Part shown: positions 1-8,637 of the stretch, piece by piece
Layout of the letters: each line of letters opens with the position of its first letter
Numbering within the stretch: position 1 is the first letter of the stretch
Position numbers and translations under genes: made by a program
Notes under the pieces: generated by a model
Told to the model about the DNA's origin: nothing
Database searches by the model: none
Seen by the model: the letters and a program-made list of their open reading frames with translations, nothing else
DNA from: Nitratireductor soli
GTDB lineage: Bacteria; Pseudomonadota; Alphaproteobacteria; Rhizobiales; Rhizobiaceae
Reading direction: 5' to 3'
DNA length: 64,000 nt
Assembly (NCBI RefSeq): GCF_001050155.1
Contig: NZ_LFVY01000014.1
Span: 1 to 64,000 of the forward strand

Positions 1-1262
1 CCATCCGTGATCATGTAGTCGAACGTCACAGCCGCTTCCTCGCCGGGAGCCGGCGTGTAGGTGAACGTGCCGTCGCCATTGTAGACCAGCGTGCCCGCGC
101 CGATCAGCGAGCCGGGAACCAGCGCCACGCCGGTGCCCAGGTTCACACCATCGGCGCCGGCCTTGTCATTGGCGAACACGTCGATCGTCACAGGCGTGTT
201 CTCCACCGCCTGCGTCGCCAGATCGTCGAGCGCGATCGGCCCATCATCGGTGATGACGATGTCGATCTGGCTGGTCACCGCATCGCCATTGCCGTCGGTG
301 AGAACGACCTGGAACTGGTCGCCAACCACATCGTCAGAACCCACCTGCCCCGCCCCCGCGTGGTCGATCGTGTTCTGCGTCAGCTGATATTCGAAACTGT
401 AGGTGCCATCGGGCGCACGCGTAACGATGAGCGTGCCATAGGTGCCGACAATCGTCCCGCCATTCGTGACATCGATCGATTGTCCGGCCGCATTCGTCAC
501 CACCAGCGAGCCCAGCCCGTCGTCTCCGGCATCGACATTGATCGCGCCGACGGCGGTCGTGGTGCCACCGCCCGTACCCTGCGAAATCGTGGTGCTCAGC
601 GCGGATTCATTGACGACGCCAGGCAGGGGCGTAATGCTCAGCGCCGGAAAATCGTTCTCCCTGCGCAGCGACGGAAACAGCTCACGCCGTTCCAATGTGC
701 CGAACTGCAGCGCCGTCGGCGGCAGAAGATCGATCAGCGGGCCGGCCTGTCCGATGTCCGGCGCTGACTGGCCGAAATTGCCGCCGCCGCTCTGCGCGGC
801 CGAGGTCACGACGGTCAGGGCGCCGTCCGGGCCGGCGGCGACGTTGATGCCGTTTGCCTGCAGCGCAGCCGTCAGGGCCAGTTCGGGGATTTCCACATCG
901 CCGATCAGGAATGTCGGAATCTTCAGCGCCGCATTGAGGATGGTGACGGTCGAACCATCCGGTTGAACAAGAATGAGATCCTCGCCATCGACCTTGATCT
1001 GGTCTATCGAAACGCCCGCCGGCAGGTGCACGACATTGTCGGCATCGGCAGTCACGGTGGCCGGCGCCGCTTCCGCAGGTTCCTGCGTGGCCTGCTGGGC
1101 GACAGGCTGGCCCGTCGCCGGGTCGACCGGGACGGGCTCCTGAGTGGCCTGTGCTTGTGCCATCATCGCAGACGATGGCTGGGCCTGATTGAAAGACGAC
1201 ACCGCTTCATCCGACGCGATGACACGATTGTCCGCGGCGCTCGTGAATTCTTCGTTGGCCAT
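1..1262 (-). CDS. N-terminal part of a giant type I-secreted adhesin with LapA-like retention module (incomplete)
   Basis: The reading frame is open from an ATG at 1262, preceded by a GGGGG ribosome site, to the left edge, so 420 residues are visible and the C-terminus is missing. Residues 1-130 form a hydrophilic, Ala/Gln-rich start followed by a compact beta-rich segment, as in the retention modules that hold LapA-type adhesins in the outer-membrane TolC pore. A double alanine in TSAAQSGGGNF (about 153-163) resembles the dialanine cut by LapG proteases. From about residue 210 the sequence becomes Asp/Gly/Thr-rich, and a VCBS or cadherin-like repeat starts near residue 338 (DDGPIALDD, then YNGDGTFTYTP). 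The neighbouring LapG-type protease and type I exporter support a surface adhesin for biofilm attachment. The binding specificity lies outside the window. Confidence 0.85.
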   Translation of the reverse strand, partial: MANEEFTSAADNRVIASDEAVSSFNQAQPSSAMMAQAQATQEPVPVDPATGQPVAQQATQEPAEAAPATVTADADNVVHLPAGVSIDQIKVDGEDLILVQPDGSTVTILNAALKIPTFLIGDVEIPELALTAALQANGINVAAGPDGALTVVTSAAQSGGGNFGQSAPDIGQAGPLIDLLPPTALQFGTLERRELFPSLRRENDFPALSITPLPGVVNESALSTTISQGTGGGTTTAVGAINVDAGDDGLGSLVVTNAAGQSIDVTNGGTIVGTYGTLIVTRAPDGTYSFEYQLTQNTIDHAGAGQVGSDDVVGDQFQVVLTDGNGDAVTSQIDIVITDDGPIALDDLATQAVENTPVTIDVFANDKAGADGVNLGTGVALVPGSLIGAGTLVYNGDGTFTYTPAPGEEAAVTFDYMITD

Positions 1263-1625
1263 GATAACCCCCAGGAACAGATTTCCCGGAAACGAGCCAT
1301 GCTGCAGATCGATGCGCAATACTTTGGCAAGCAAGCCGATATAGCCGGCTATTACCATGCCGCCCAAATTCGTCTTTGGTTAATTGATTTATATAATATA
1401 CTATATATTATCGGCAGAACAGGTGAAGGCCTGTTGACCGAAAGCGCTGCTGCGACCGACCAGGCGGCGGATCAAATGAGCCGGCGTGGGTGTGCAGGAT
1501 TAAACGAGGATTATGCGGGTTTGTAAAATCCGACAGAATCCATAAACATAAAATAATCTATATGTATTAATCCGTATTTTATACGACATAGGTAATATGC
1601 CTCCATCAAAATGAAGGCATCCGAC
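1263..1625. promoter_or_regulatory. Divergent intergenic region between adhesin and lapG-like gene, AT-rich
   Basis: No gene is seen in these 363 bases. The region is far more AT-rich than its surroundings. It holds an 8-base inverted repeat, ATAATATA and TATATTAT spaced by CTA, at 1393-1411, and a second AT-rich run at about 1540-1600. It must contain the promoters of both divergent genes. AT-rich dyads like this are typical targets of MucR-type regulators in rhizobia, but that link is inference. Confidence 0.5.
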
Positions 1626-2609
1626 ATGGCATCAAATAACAATAGAATAAAAAAATTCGCCATTATTTGCGGATCTTTTCTTTTATTCATGGCACCTCAA
1701 TCCAGTATTGCATTCTCTTCAAATTACCCGTCCGCGTATACACAGGTTTCGATACTACCCCATTTGAACCTGGGATCGTTGTCGAGCACCTCGGAGCAGA
1801 CATCAGAATGGCTCGTTCAACTCAAGACGCGCTGGAAATCTGCAACAGCACAGGTGCAGGTCACCTCCGCATCGGCCAATGGTCACGCCCGGAATGCGGT
1901 GAAAGCAGCGTCGAGCAAGGCCACCGGCGTTTTTGAATCCGTGGCCATCCCGTTCAAATCCCTGCCATCGAGCGCAAGTTGGAAGGCAGTCTATCCGGCA
2001 ATCGTCGCGGCGGATTTCGCCAAATGTGCCCCATCGACCGGCTGCAGCGCCAAAGCAAATGCTCTCGCCGCCACCGTCAAGCGGGCGAGCGGCAAGGCGT
2101 TCGGGCAAAAGCTTTCCGAGATCAATTACGCCGTCAACCGCAGCATTGCCTACACGACGGATCGCGAGAACTATGGACGCCTGGACCATTGGGCCAAGCC
2201 TGCGCAGATCCTCAACCTTGGAAAGGGCGATTGCGAGGACTATGCCATCCTCAAAATGGCGGCGTTGAACGCTGCCGGCATTCCCATGAGCAGCATGTCG
2301 ATCGTGGTCCTGCAAGATCAGCGGCGCGCGCTGTTTCACGCCGTTCTGGCCGTTTCTACCAGCCAGGGACATTTTATTCTCGACAATCTGCATGACCGGG
2401 TGATGAAGGACAGCGCGCTCGGCGACTATCTGCCGCTCTATTCGATGAGCGAGGACCGCTCATGGATTCATGGCAAGAAGCGCGGCGACAAGCTGGTCGC
2501 CTCGATCGGCGCATTGCCGGACAATCTGTCGCCCGGCGAGGGCATCGCTCCCGAACTGGTCAACGCACCGCATGGCAAGCTCGGCGGCGCGCCGGCGGCG
2601 GGAAGATGA
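1626..2609 (+). CDS. LapG-type periplasmic cysteine protease (bacterial transglutaminase-like, DUF920 family)
   Basis: About 327 residues. The papain-like triad of the LapG family is visible as Cys203 in GDCEDYAIL, His238 in LFHAV and Asp253 in ILDN. A hydrophobic segment near residues 12-30 (FAIICGSFLLFMAP) is the export signal. LapG enzymes cut LapA-type adhesins after a dialanine near the N-terminus and release them from the cell surface. They are held inactive by the c-di-GMP receptor LapD. The adhesin lies divergently upstream and the exporter operon downstream on the opposite strand, which supports this role. No lapD gene is visible. The ATG at 1626 is preferred because GAAGG sits eight bases upstream. 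An ATG at 1611 is the alternative. The Ala/Ser-rich stretch at about 50-105 is not part of the catalytic fold. Confidence 0.88.
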   Translation: MASNNNRIKKFAIICGSFLLFMAPQSSIAFSSNYPSAYTQVSILPHLNLGSLSSTSEQTSEWLVQLKTRWKSATAQVQVTSASANGHARNAVKAASSKATGVFESVAIPFKSLPSSASWKAVYPAIVAADFAKCAPSTGCSAKANALAATVKRASGKAFGQKLSEINYAVNRSIAYTTDRENYGRLDHWAKPAQILNLGKGDCEDYAILKMAALNAAGIPMSSMSIVVLQDQRRALFHAVLAVSTSQGHFILDNLHDRVMKDSALGDYLPLYSMSEDRSWIHGKKRGDKLVASIGALPDNLSPGEGIAPELVNAPHGKLGGAPAAGR

Positions 2610-2636
2610 TCTGTTCGGGCTGACGCTCGCCTCATG

Positions 2637-2713
2637 GAAACGATGAACCGGTCCATCTCTTTGTTTTGCGGCAGTTGTGCGGACGTCAGGTGATTTCACC
2701 GGACTGCAAAAGC
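2637..2713 (+). repeat. Dispersed stem-loop repeat, family A, copy 1 (truncated)
   Basis: About 77 bases match the right three quarters of the elements at 9333-9432 and 49226-49324. The shared features are GAAACG, a block around ATCTC-TTGTTTT, GCGGACGTCA, and the stem GTCAGGTG/CACCGGAC (one mismatch), then GACTGCAAAA. The left arm of the long inverted repeat seen in copy 2 is absent here. Confidence 0.75.
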
Positions 2714-2731
2714 TCTATCTCTTCGTTTTTA

Positions 2732-2775
2732 CGCAATTCCGGACGGAAAACCGGTTCCCACTTTTCCTGGAATTG
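2732..2775. repeat. Rhizobial-style palindromic intergenic element, family B
   Basis: The ends GCAATTCC and GGAATTGC pair, and the interior GGAAAACCGGTTC...CACTTTTCCT resembles the interior of the element at 40096-40140 read on the other strand. It lies directly next to the family A copy and just downstream of the ribbon-helix-helix gene. Confidence 0.6.
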
Positions 2776-2777
2776 CC

Positions 2778-3389
2778 CTAGCCGGGCAGGATGAAGCCGA
2801 CGATGGCATCCCTGTCCAGGAGCGGCGCCAAGACGGCGTTGAGACGTCCGCGAATGACCTGCTCGTCGACGCCGATGACGAAGCCGACCGTCGCCGGCCC
2901 GCTGCCTTCGATCTTCAGCTTGTCGACCAGTTCGGCAAACTGCACGTCGAGCGAAAGACGAACGCCCTGTGCCGTGGAGCGCAACGGCAGGCGCAACAGG
3001 CGCGACTGGACAAACGACATGAAGGTCAGGTTGTGGGCGATCAACCGCTTGTCGTCCGACAGGGCAAAGCACGGCGACGGACAGGCCTGGACCTGATTTT
3101 GAACCGCCTTCAACCCTGTCCGGGCGCGCGCCGCTTCCCGTTCATGCCGGAGATGCATCATCGCCTCTACGCGCAGGGCGGAAGAGAGGTTTCCGCCGGT
3201 GTCCAGCCGGCGCTCGCATTCCTCGACGACCGCGCCAACGGAAACACCCCGCGCGCTGGACATGTCCTTCAGCGCCGCCCAGTAAATTTCTTCCAGGCGA
3301 ATGCCGCGCCGCCCCTCGCCGACCCGGACGACGCGAAAGCGCGGGGCGAATGCCCAACGATCGTGCAGCACCGCATCCTTATCCATCAT
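2778..3389 (-). CDS. Ribbon-helix-helix domain protein, last gene of the type I secretion operon
   Basis: 203 residues. Residues 25-75 match the ribbon-helix-helix family that contains GIRLEEIYWAALKDM followed by a helical pair ending NLSSALRVEAM, a DNA-binding fold found in proteobacterial regulators. The remaining 110 residues (from about 90) form a second domain with a PAS-like look (CFALSDDKRLIAHN) whose ligand is unknown. It starts seven bases after the HlyD stop codon, so it is very probably translated from the same message. Its position suggests a regulator of adhesin export or expression, but no experiment for this family is known to me. The ribosome site is weak, and the start could be either of two adjacent ATG codons (3389 or 3386). 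Confidence 0.7.
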   Translation of the reverse strand: MMDKDAVLHDRWAFAPRFRVVRVGEGRRGIRLEEIYWAALKDMSSARGVSVGAVVEECERRLDTGGNLSSALRVEAMMHLRHEREAARARTGLKAVQNQVQACPSPCFALSDDKRLIAHNLTFMSFVQSRLLRLPLRSTAQGVRLSLDVQFAELVDKLKIEGSGPATVGFVIGVDEQVIRGRLNAVLAPLLDRDAIVGFILPG

Positions 3390-3395
3390 CGCTGC

Positions 3396-4673
3396 TCAAC
3401 GCTCGCGCAGCGCCTCGTTGCGCGCCTTGTTGATGGGTTTCATGAGATAGGCAAGAATCGTCTTCTTGCCGGTCATGATATCGGCCGTGGCCACCATGCC
3501 CGGGATGATGGCGTAGCTCCTGCCGTCCTTGACCAGTTCCGCATTGTCGGTCTTGACCAGCACCTGATAGAAGGTTTCGCCGGTGCTCTGGTCGACAAGA
3601 CTGTCGGCGGAGATGTTCTGCACTTCGCCGACAAGACCGCCATAGATGGAAAAATCATAGGCGGAGATCTTGACCAGGGCCGGTTGCCCCGGCCTGACGA
3701 AGGCCACATCGCGTGGCGAAATGCGGGCCTCGACAAGCAATGTTTCCGAGGTCGGCACCACCCCGGCGATCACCGTGCCCGGGTCGACGTAAGCGCCGAC
3801 CGTATTGACCTCCAGCGTGTTGATGATGCCATCGACCGGCGAACGGATGTCGGTGCGCGCCACCCGGTCGCTGGCGCCACGGATGGTCGCCTCGATCACC
3901 GACAGCTCTGCCAGCGCCTGGGTCTTCTCGGCCAATGCCTCCTGCTGCACCTGCAGTCTCAGCTCTTCTCTCTGCAGGTTGGCTTCGTTGATCGAGGCCT
4001 CGATGCGCGGGATCGCCTCGCGGGACAGGTCGAGTTGGCCCTGGCTCTCGGTCAGCTCCTTCTCCACACGCAGAAGCTCTGTCTGCGCCACAAGCTTGCG
4101 CTTGACCATCGGACCGAGCAGGTCGGCTTCGCGTTGCGAGATCTTCCGGTTCTCCTCCAGGCGGGAGATGTTGGCGCGCGCCTCGTCGAGTTCCTTCAGG
4201 CGCTGCTGATGTCGCTCCGTCAGGACGGAACGCTTGTTCAGGATGTTGTCGGACCGTGCTTTCATCAGGCGCGCTTCATTGGCGCAAATTTGCGGCGCGA
4301 CGTCCTTCAGCGTGTCCGGGCAGATGTAATCGTCTTCGAAGCGCCCCGTCTCTTCCAGTTCGAGACGGGCGATCTGGGCCCGCAACGCCCGCGCGCGGGC
4401 TTCCGATTCGCCGAGCGACGAGGCGGTCACGGTGTCATCGAGCCGCAGGATCAAATCGCCCTTGCGTACAATCTGGCCAACCTTGACGGCGATTTCCAGC
4501 ACGACGCCCGGCTCGCTGGACTGGACGATCTGGGTCTTGGAGACCGGGATGATCCGGCCTTCTCCGCGGGCGATCTCCTGCACTTCGGCGATCGATGCCC
4601 AGCCGATGAAAGTCATCAAAAGGGCGCCGATCACGACCAGGCCCAATCGGGCTGCGAGAGGAGGACGATCCAT
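3396..4673 (-). CDS. HlyD/LapC-family periplasmic adaptor of type I secretion
   Basis: 425 residues, the usual length for the membrane-fusion subunit of a type I exporter. A single membrane helix near residues 8-32 (LVVIGALLMTFIGWASIAEV) anchors it in the inner membrane. A lipoyl-like half follows (GEGRIIPVSKTQIVQSSEPG), then a long Glu/Arg/Leu-rich coiled coil at about 90-290, then the second lipoyl half and the beta-barrel (RSPVDGIINTLEVNTVGAYV). It bridges the ABC exporter encoded just upstream and the TolC-type channel at 8395. The ATG at 4673 follows AGGAAAG. Confidence 0.93.
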   Translation of the reverse strand: MDRPPLAARLGLVVIGALLMTFIGWASIAEVQEIARGEGRIIPVSKTQIVQSSEPGVVLEIAVKVGQIVRKGDLILRLDDTVTASSLGESEARARALRAQIARLELEETGRFEDDYICPDTLKDVAPQICANEARLMKARSDNILNKRSVLTERHQQRLKELDEARANISRLEENRKISQREADLLGPMVKRKLVAQTELLRVEKELTESQGQLDLSREAIPRIEASINEANLQREELRLQVQQEALAEKTQALAELSVIEATIRGASDRVARTDIRSPVDGIINTLEVNTVGAYVDPGTVIAGVVPTSETLLVEARISPRDVAFVRPGQPALVKISAYDFSIYGGLVGEVQNISADSLVDQSTGETFYQVLVKTDNAELVKDGRSYAIIPGMVATADIMTGKKTILAYLMKPINKARNEALRER

Positions 4674-4736
4674 CTTTCCTGCACCTTTCTGCTCTCACAC
4701 CGTGCCATGCCCCGGCTGCGGGTGTGGAGTTGTGCC

Positions 4737-6911
4737 TTATCGCGTTTGGCCCGGGCGTTTGCCCTGAGCGTTCTTCTGCAGTTCGGCAATCACCGCTTCC
4801 TTGGGCCCGTCGGCGATGACGCGCCCCTGGTCAATGACCACCAGCCGGTCAACGAGTTGCAACATGCTGTGGCGGTGCGTCGAGATGATCAGTGTCACGT
4901 CCTTCTTGAACGCGTTGCTGAGTTTGACGATCAGGTCTCGCTCGCTGGCCAGGTCCATCGCGCCCGAGGGTTCGTCCAGAAAGACCACCTTCGGATCGCA
5001 AAGCAGAAGACGGGCGATCGAAACTGCCTGCCGCTGGCCTCCGGATAGCTGGTTGCCGCGTTCACCGACCGGCATGTCGTAGCCCCTGGGATGGCGCGCC
5101 ACGAACTGATCGACCCCGGCAAGCCGGGCAGCCTCGACGATCTGCTCGTCGGTGGCGCCGGGGTTTGCCATCAGAAGATTTTCCTTGACGGAGCCGGAAA
5201 ACAAATCCGCCCCCTGCGAGGCAAAGACAACAGCCGATCGCACCACGGAAGGATGGTACTGGCGCACATCGACACCGTCGAGCAGCAGACTGCCGTCCGT
5301 CGGCGGATAAAGGCCTGCCAGCAATCGGCCGATCGTCGTCTTGCCGGAGCCGATGCGGCCGATGATGCCGACCCGCTCGCCGGCCTGGACGGTCAGATTG
5401 AAGCCGCTCAGCGCAGGGCTGTCGGCGCCGGGGTAAGTGAAAGCGACGGAGCGGAAGGCGATGCTGCCGCTGCGGATATCGCGGTTGACGAAGCCGCTGC
5501 TTTCGGGCCGGTCTTCCGGCTGCTGCATGATCGCATCGAGGATGCGCAGCGACAACAGCGCCTGGCGCATGCGCGACAACGTCATGGCGATCTGGCCGAG
5601 CGGGGCGACGGCCCTGCCGGACAACATGACCGTGGCGATGATGGCGCCGGAGGAAATATTTCCTTGCGAGAACTCGTAGGCGCCTGCAACCACCAGCGCC
5701 ACCGTCACCAATTGCTGGACGAACTGGGTCATGTTGGCCGCCCAGGAGGACAGCTGCTTGATGCTTTCGGCGGTGCGCGAGGCATTCTTCGCCAGCTCGC
5801 TCCAGCGGCGCAGGAGAACGCGTTCGGCACGCAGGGATTTCACGGTCTCGATGGTCGATATGGTCTCGACCAGCAGTGACTGACGCTGTGCTGCCTCGTT
5901 GTTTGCCGAGGCGACGCGACGCCCGATGCGCGACTGGGCAACGAAGCCGATGATCAGGGCGATGACGAAAGCGGTCGCCGGGATCAGGGCGAGCCAGCCC
6001 GCGACGCTGTAGATGACCAGGATGAACACGAAGACGAACACGCTGTCGATGATCGTGCTCAGCGTGTTCGAGGTGAAGAATTCGCGGACGAACTCATACT
6101 GCGTGACACGGTTTGCGTATTCGCCGGTCGACATGGGCCGCGAGGCCAGGGTGGCGTGCAGCACCTTCTCGAACAGCAGATAGGACAGTTTGAGGTCGGC
6201 CTTGCGACCGGCATAGTCGATCAGCGCCGCACGAACGCTCTTGAGGAGCAGGTCGAACAGCACCGCGCCAGCCACCCCAAGCGCCAGCACCCAGAGGGTC
6301 GCCGTCGCCTGGTTGGGCAGAACGCGGTCATAGACGTTCATGACGAACAGCGGAGAGGCCAGCGCGAGCAAGTTGACGAACAGCGCGGCAATCGCGACCT
6401 GGGCGTAGGAGCGCCAGAACGGCGCCAGCGTCGTGGTCAGCCAGTGCCGTTTCTCAATCCTGCCGCCGGCGCCGCCCTCGGCGTTTTCCAGATGATTGAG
6501 ATAGACGACGTTGAAGGACAGGATCAGCCGGATTTTCTTCGCCAGCAGCTCGGCCAGCGAAACGCCTTTCTCCGAGGCGGGGTCCGGCATCAAGGAAGTC
6601 CTGATGCGGTCGTCCGGCAACGTCTCCAGCAAGGCCTGCGCCGAGCCATCCTCGAAGATCACCAGAACGGGCAGGTCAATGCCGCCGCTCGCGAGTTCAC
6701 GCGAACCGTGCTGCGCGACTTCCAGGCCGATGCGGGCCGCGAGGCGCTCGACGTCCTCGACCGAAGGCCTCAACTCATCGAACGGCGTGTCCGAGAAAAG
6801 AACCGTGTCTGACGCCGGACGGGCGAGGAATTGTGCGATCTCGCGAAAGGCAGGCCGAAAGCCATCCGCCTGAAGCGGAGTCTCGATGGTGGGATTGCGA
6901 ACCTGTTCCAA
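4737..6911 (-). CDS. LapB/RTX-type type I secretion ATPase/permease
   Basis: 724 residues. Residues 1-135 are a C39-like domain without a usable catalytic cysteine, as in exporters of RTX and giant adhesins. A six-helix ABC exporter domain follows (about 150-450), then a nucleotide-binding domain with Walker A GRIGSGKTT, signature LSGGQRQ, Walker B VVFLDEPSGAMD and an H-loop in STHRHS. It powers export of the adhesin through the HlyD and TolC partners. The start is odd: an in-frame stop sits three codons upstream, and the only sensible initiator is TTG at 6911 with no strong ribosome site, 32 bases after the tolC stop. Confidence 0.93.
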   Translation of the reverse strand: MEQVRNPTIETPLQADGFRPAFREIAQFLARPASDTVLFSDTPFDELRPSVEDVERLAARIGLEVAQHGSRELASGGIDLPVLVIFEDGSAQALLETLPDDRIRTSLMPDPASEKGVSLAELLAKKIRLILSFNVVYLNHLENAEGGAGGRIEKRHWLTTTLAPFWRSYAQVAIAALFVNLLALASPLFVMNVYDRVLPNQATATLWVLALGVAGAVLFDLLLKSVRAALIDYAGRKADLKLSYLLFEKVLHATLASRPMSTGEYANRVTQYEFVREFFTSNTLSTIIDSVFVFVFILVIYSVAGWLALIPATAFVIALIIGFVAQSRIGRRVASANNEAAQRQSLLVETISTIETVKSLRAERVLLRRWSELAKNASRTAESIKQLSSWAANMTQFVQQLVTVALVVAGAYEFSQGNISSGAIIATVMLSGRAVAPLGQIAMTLSRMRQALLSLRILDAIMQQPEDRPESSGFVNRDIRSGSIAFRSVAFTYPGADSPALSGFNLTVQAGERVGIIGRIGSGKTTIGRLLAGLYPPTDGSLLLDGVDVRQYHPSVVRSAVVFASQGADLFSGSVKENLLMANPGATDEQIVEAARLAGVDQFVARHPRGYDMPVGERGNQLSGGQRQAVSIARLLLCDPKVVFLDEPSGAMDLASERDLIVKLSNAFKKDVTLIISTHRHSMLQLVDRLVVIDQGRVIADGPKEAVIAELQKNAQGKRPGQTR

Positions 6912-6943
6912 CAGCAGTCATCACGCCAAGTTGACCGACCCGG

Positions 6944-8395
6944 CTATTGTCTCCGGATCGGCGCGAGAAGATCGAGCGGCAAATCGTTCACCTGCCTGGT
7001 CGGCAACCTCTTGTATGTCTCGGTGGGCGCGGTTTCCGGCACGTTGAATTCGGTGCGCGCATAGGCTTCCGACTGCTTGGCGCTCTGCAGGTGCATGGTG
7101 TCGAGCAGCGTGCCGGTGGCGGCCAGGATGCGGTATTCGGCAAACAGGGCCGCGTATTGCGCCGTCTTCGACAGGACATTGACGCTGAAACGCGTGTTCT
7201 GGGCGCCGAGCACGTCGAGCAGCGAACGCTGGCCGACGACCAGCTGCTCGCGATAGGAATTCACGAGCTGCGCATTGGCCGCGGCCTGCTGGCTGAACGT
7301 GCCGGCCAGATCTATCTGCCGCAGACGCCGATCCCAGGAGATGCGCACGGCCTCCTCGACCTCGCGATAGGCCTGGTGCAGCACGAGGCGCTGTTCGCTG
7401 GCGCGGCGGATCTGCTCCTGCTCGTTGGCGACGTCGATGCCGCCACGATAAAGATTCCACTTCGCGACGACCCGCGCCTGAAGATCATGGGTGCGGCCGT
7501 CCGCGCCGTCGATGTCGTAGCCGGTGCGGGCGCGGCCTTCGGCGCTGATCTCGGGGAACATGTTGGAACGCGCCGCGTCGACCAGCGCGTCAGCCGCGTC
7601 GATGTCCGAGTTGGCGACCTTGATGCGCGGGTTGTTCTGCCGGGCGATGCCGATCGCGGCTTCCACCGACGGCGGCAGGGCGGACGCCACGGAGCGCGGC
7701 ATGGTCGGGTTCGTCAGCGGTTTGCCGACCAGCTTGTAGAAGCGGATCTTCGCGCCTTCCAGCTCTTCCTCGGCCTCTTTCATCCGCGCCTTGGCCGCCA
7801 GAGCCCTTTCCTGGGCCTGCTGGCGATCCGCTTCGGTCAAAGCACCGCCGGAGATGAGGGAGCCGATGTCGCCCAGCATGGACTGGTGGAAGCCCACATT
7901 GGTGCGCGCCTCGTTGACGATCTGGATCTGCAGCAGATATTCGAGATACTCGCGCACCACCTGCAACGCGATCGTCTCGGATCGCTCGAGCACGCGGAAG
8001 GAGGCCGAATCGACGCGTGCTGCCTGACGCTCGAGTTCAGCGCGGCGGCCGCCGCCGTCAAACAGCTTCTGCGTGACCGACAGCCCGACTTCCGCCGGAT
8101 AGAGCGGATCGTCCTCGATGCCGACACCGCGACGTGAGGGATTGTCCAGACGGCGCACGCCGGCAGACGCCTCGAGATCGACGCTCGGCAGGTAGAGCCC
8201 CCTGGCTTGCCGCAGCTCGAATTCGATCGCTTCGCGATTCTCGACCGCCTGGCCGATCTCCGGATTGGATTCGAGCGCCACGGCCATCGCTTCCTTGAGC
8301 GACAGGGCGCTTGCGCCACTGATTCCCGCCAGCGATACGGCGCTGCCCAGCAGCGCCGTTGCCAGAATACGCGTGATACGCGGTTTAAAATTCAT
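6944..8395 (-). CDS. TolC-family outer-membrane channel of type I secretion
   Basis: 483 residues with a signal peptide at 1-30 (LATALLGSAVSLAGISGASA) and two TolC repeats rich in Glu, Arg, Ala and Leu helices with conserved NPEIGQA and NPRIKVA turns. It forms the outer-membrane and periplasmic tunnel for the adhesin. In LapA systems this channel also holds the retained adhesin. First gene of the operon tolC - ABC exporter - HlyD - RHH protein. The ATG at 8395 follows GGGGGAG at four bases. Confidence 0.93.
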   Translation of the reverse strand: MNFKPRITRILATALLGSAVSLAGISGASALSLKEAMAVALESNPEIGQAVENREAIEFELRQARGLYLPSVDLEASAGVRRLDNPSRRGVGIEDDPLYPAEVGLSVTQKLFDGGGRRAELERQAARVDSASFRVLERSETIALQVVREYLEYLLQIQIVNEARTNVGFHQSMLGDIGSLISGGALTEADRQQAQERALAAKARMKEAEEELEGAKIRFYKLVGKPLTNPTMPRSVASALPPSVEAAIGIARQNNPRIKVANSDIDAADALVDAARSNMFPEISAEGRARTGYDIDGADGRTHDLQARVVAKWNLYRGGIDVANEQEQIRRASEQRLVLHQAYREVEEAVRISWDRRLRQIDLAGTFSQQAAANAQLVNSYREQLVVGQRSLLDVLGAQNTRFSVNVLSKTAQYAALFAEYRILAATGTLLDTMHLQSAKQSEAYARTEFNVPETAPTETYKRLPTRQVNDLPLDLLAPIRRQ

Positions 8396-8514
8396 TGCTC
8401 CCCCTCATGCTTGCTTCTTCTCGAGAGCAAACGTCGAGCCCTGCCCGGTCCCGTGCCGGATTTCCAGTTCATGCTAGGCTAACATCGGACGCAACGCTAC
8501 GTCATCAGCCAGCC

Positions 8515-8578
8515 AACTACCTCTTAATGGGTAGTTTAGCCGACTCATTCTCACGCTTTGTTGCAAAAGCGCAACAAA
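8515..8578. promoter_or_regulatory. Two stem-loops in the region upstream of the secretion operon
   Basis: AACTACC (8515-8521) pairs with GGTAGTT (8530-8536), and TTTGTTGC (8557-8564) pairs with GCAACAAA (8571-8578). They lie in the 242-base gap after the L,D-transpeptidase gene and before tolC, both on the minus strand. They may end the first transcript or form a leader structure for the second. No U-run follows, so neither is a textbook terminator. Confidence 0.4.
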
Positions 8579-8637
8579 ACCGCTGTTTTGTTAAACATTT
8601 CAAACTTGAAGCACGGCCTTTAACCGGCTTCGGAAGC

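Noticed and set aside
3033-5048. A 671-codon open frame on the + strand
   Set aside because: Antisense to the RHH, HlyD and exporter genes, which have clear domains. It has no recognisable motif.
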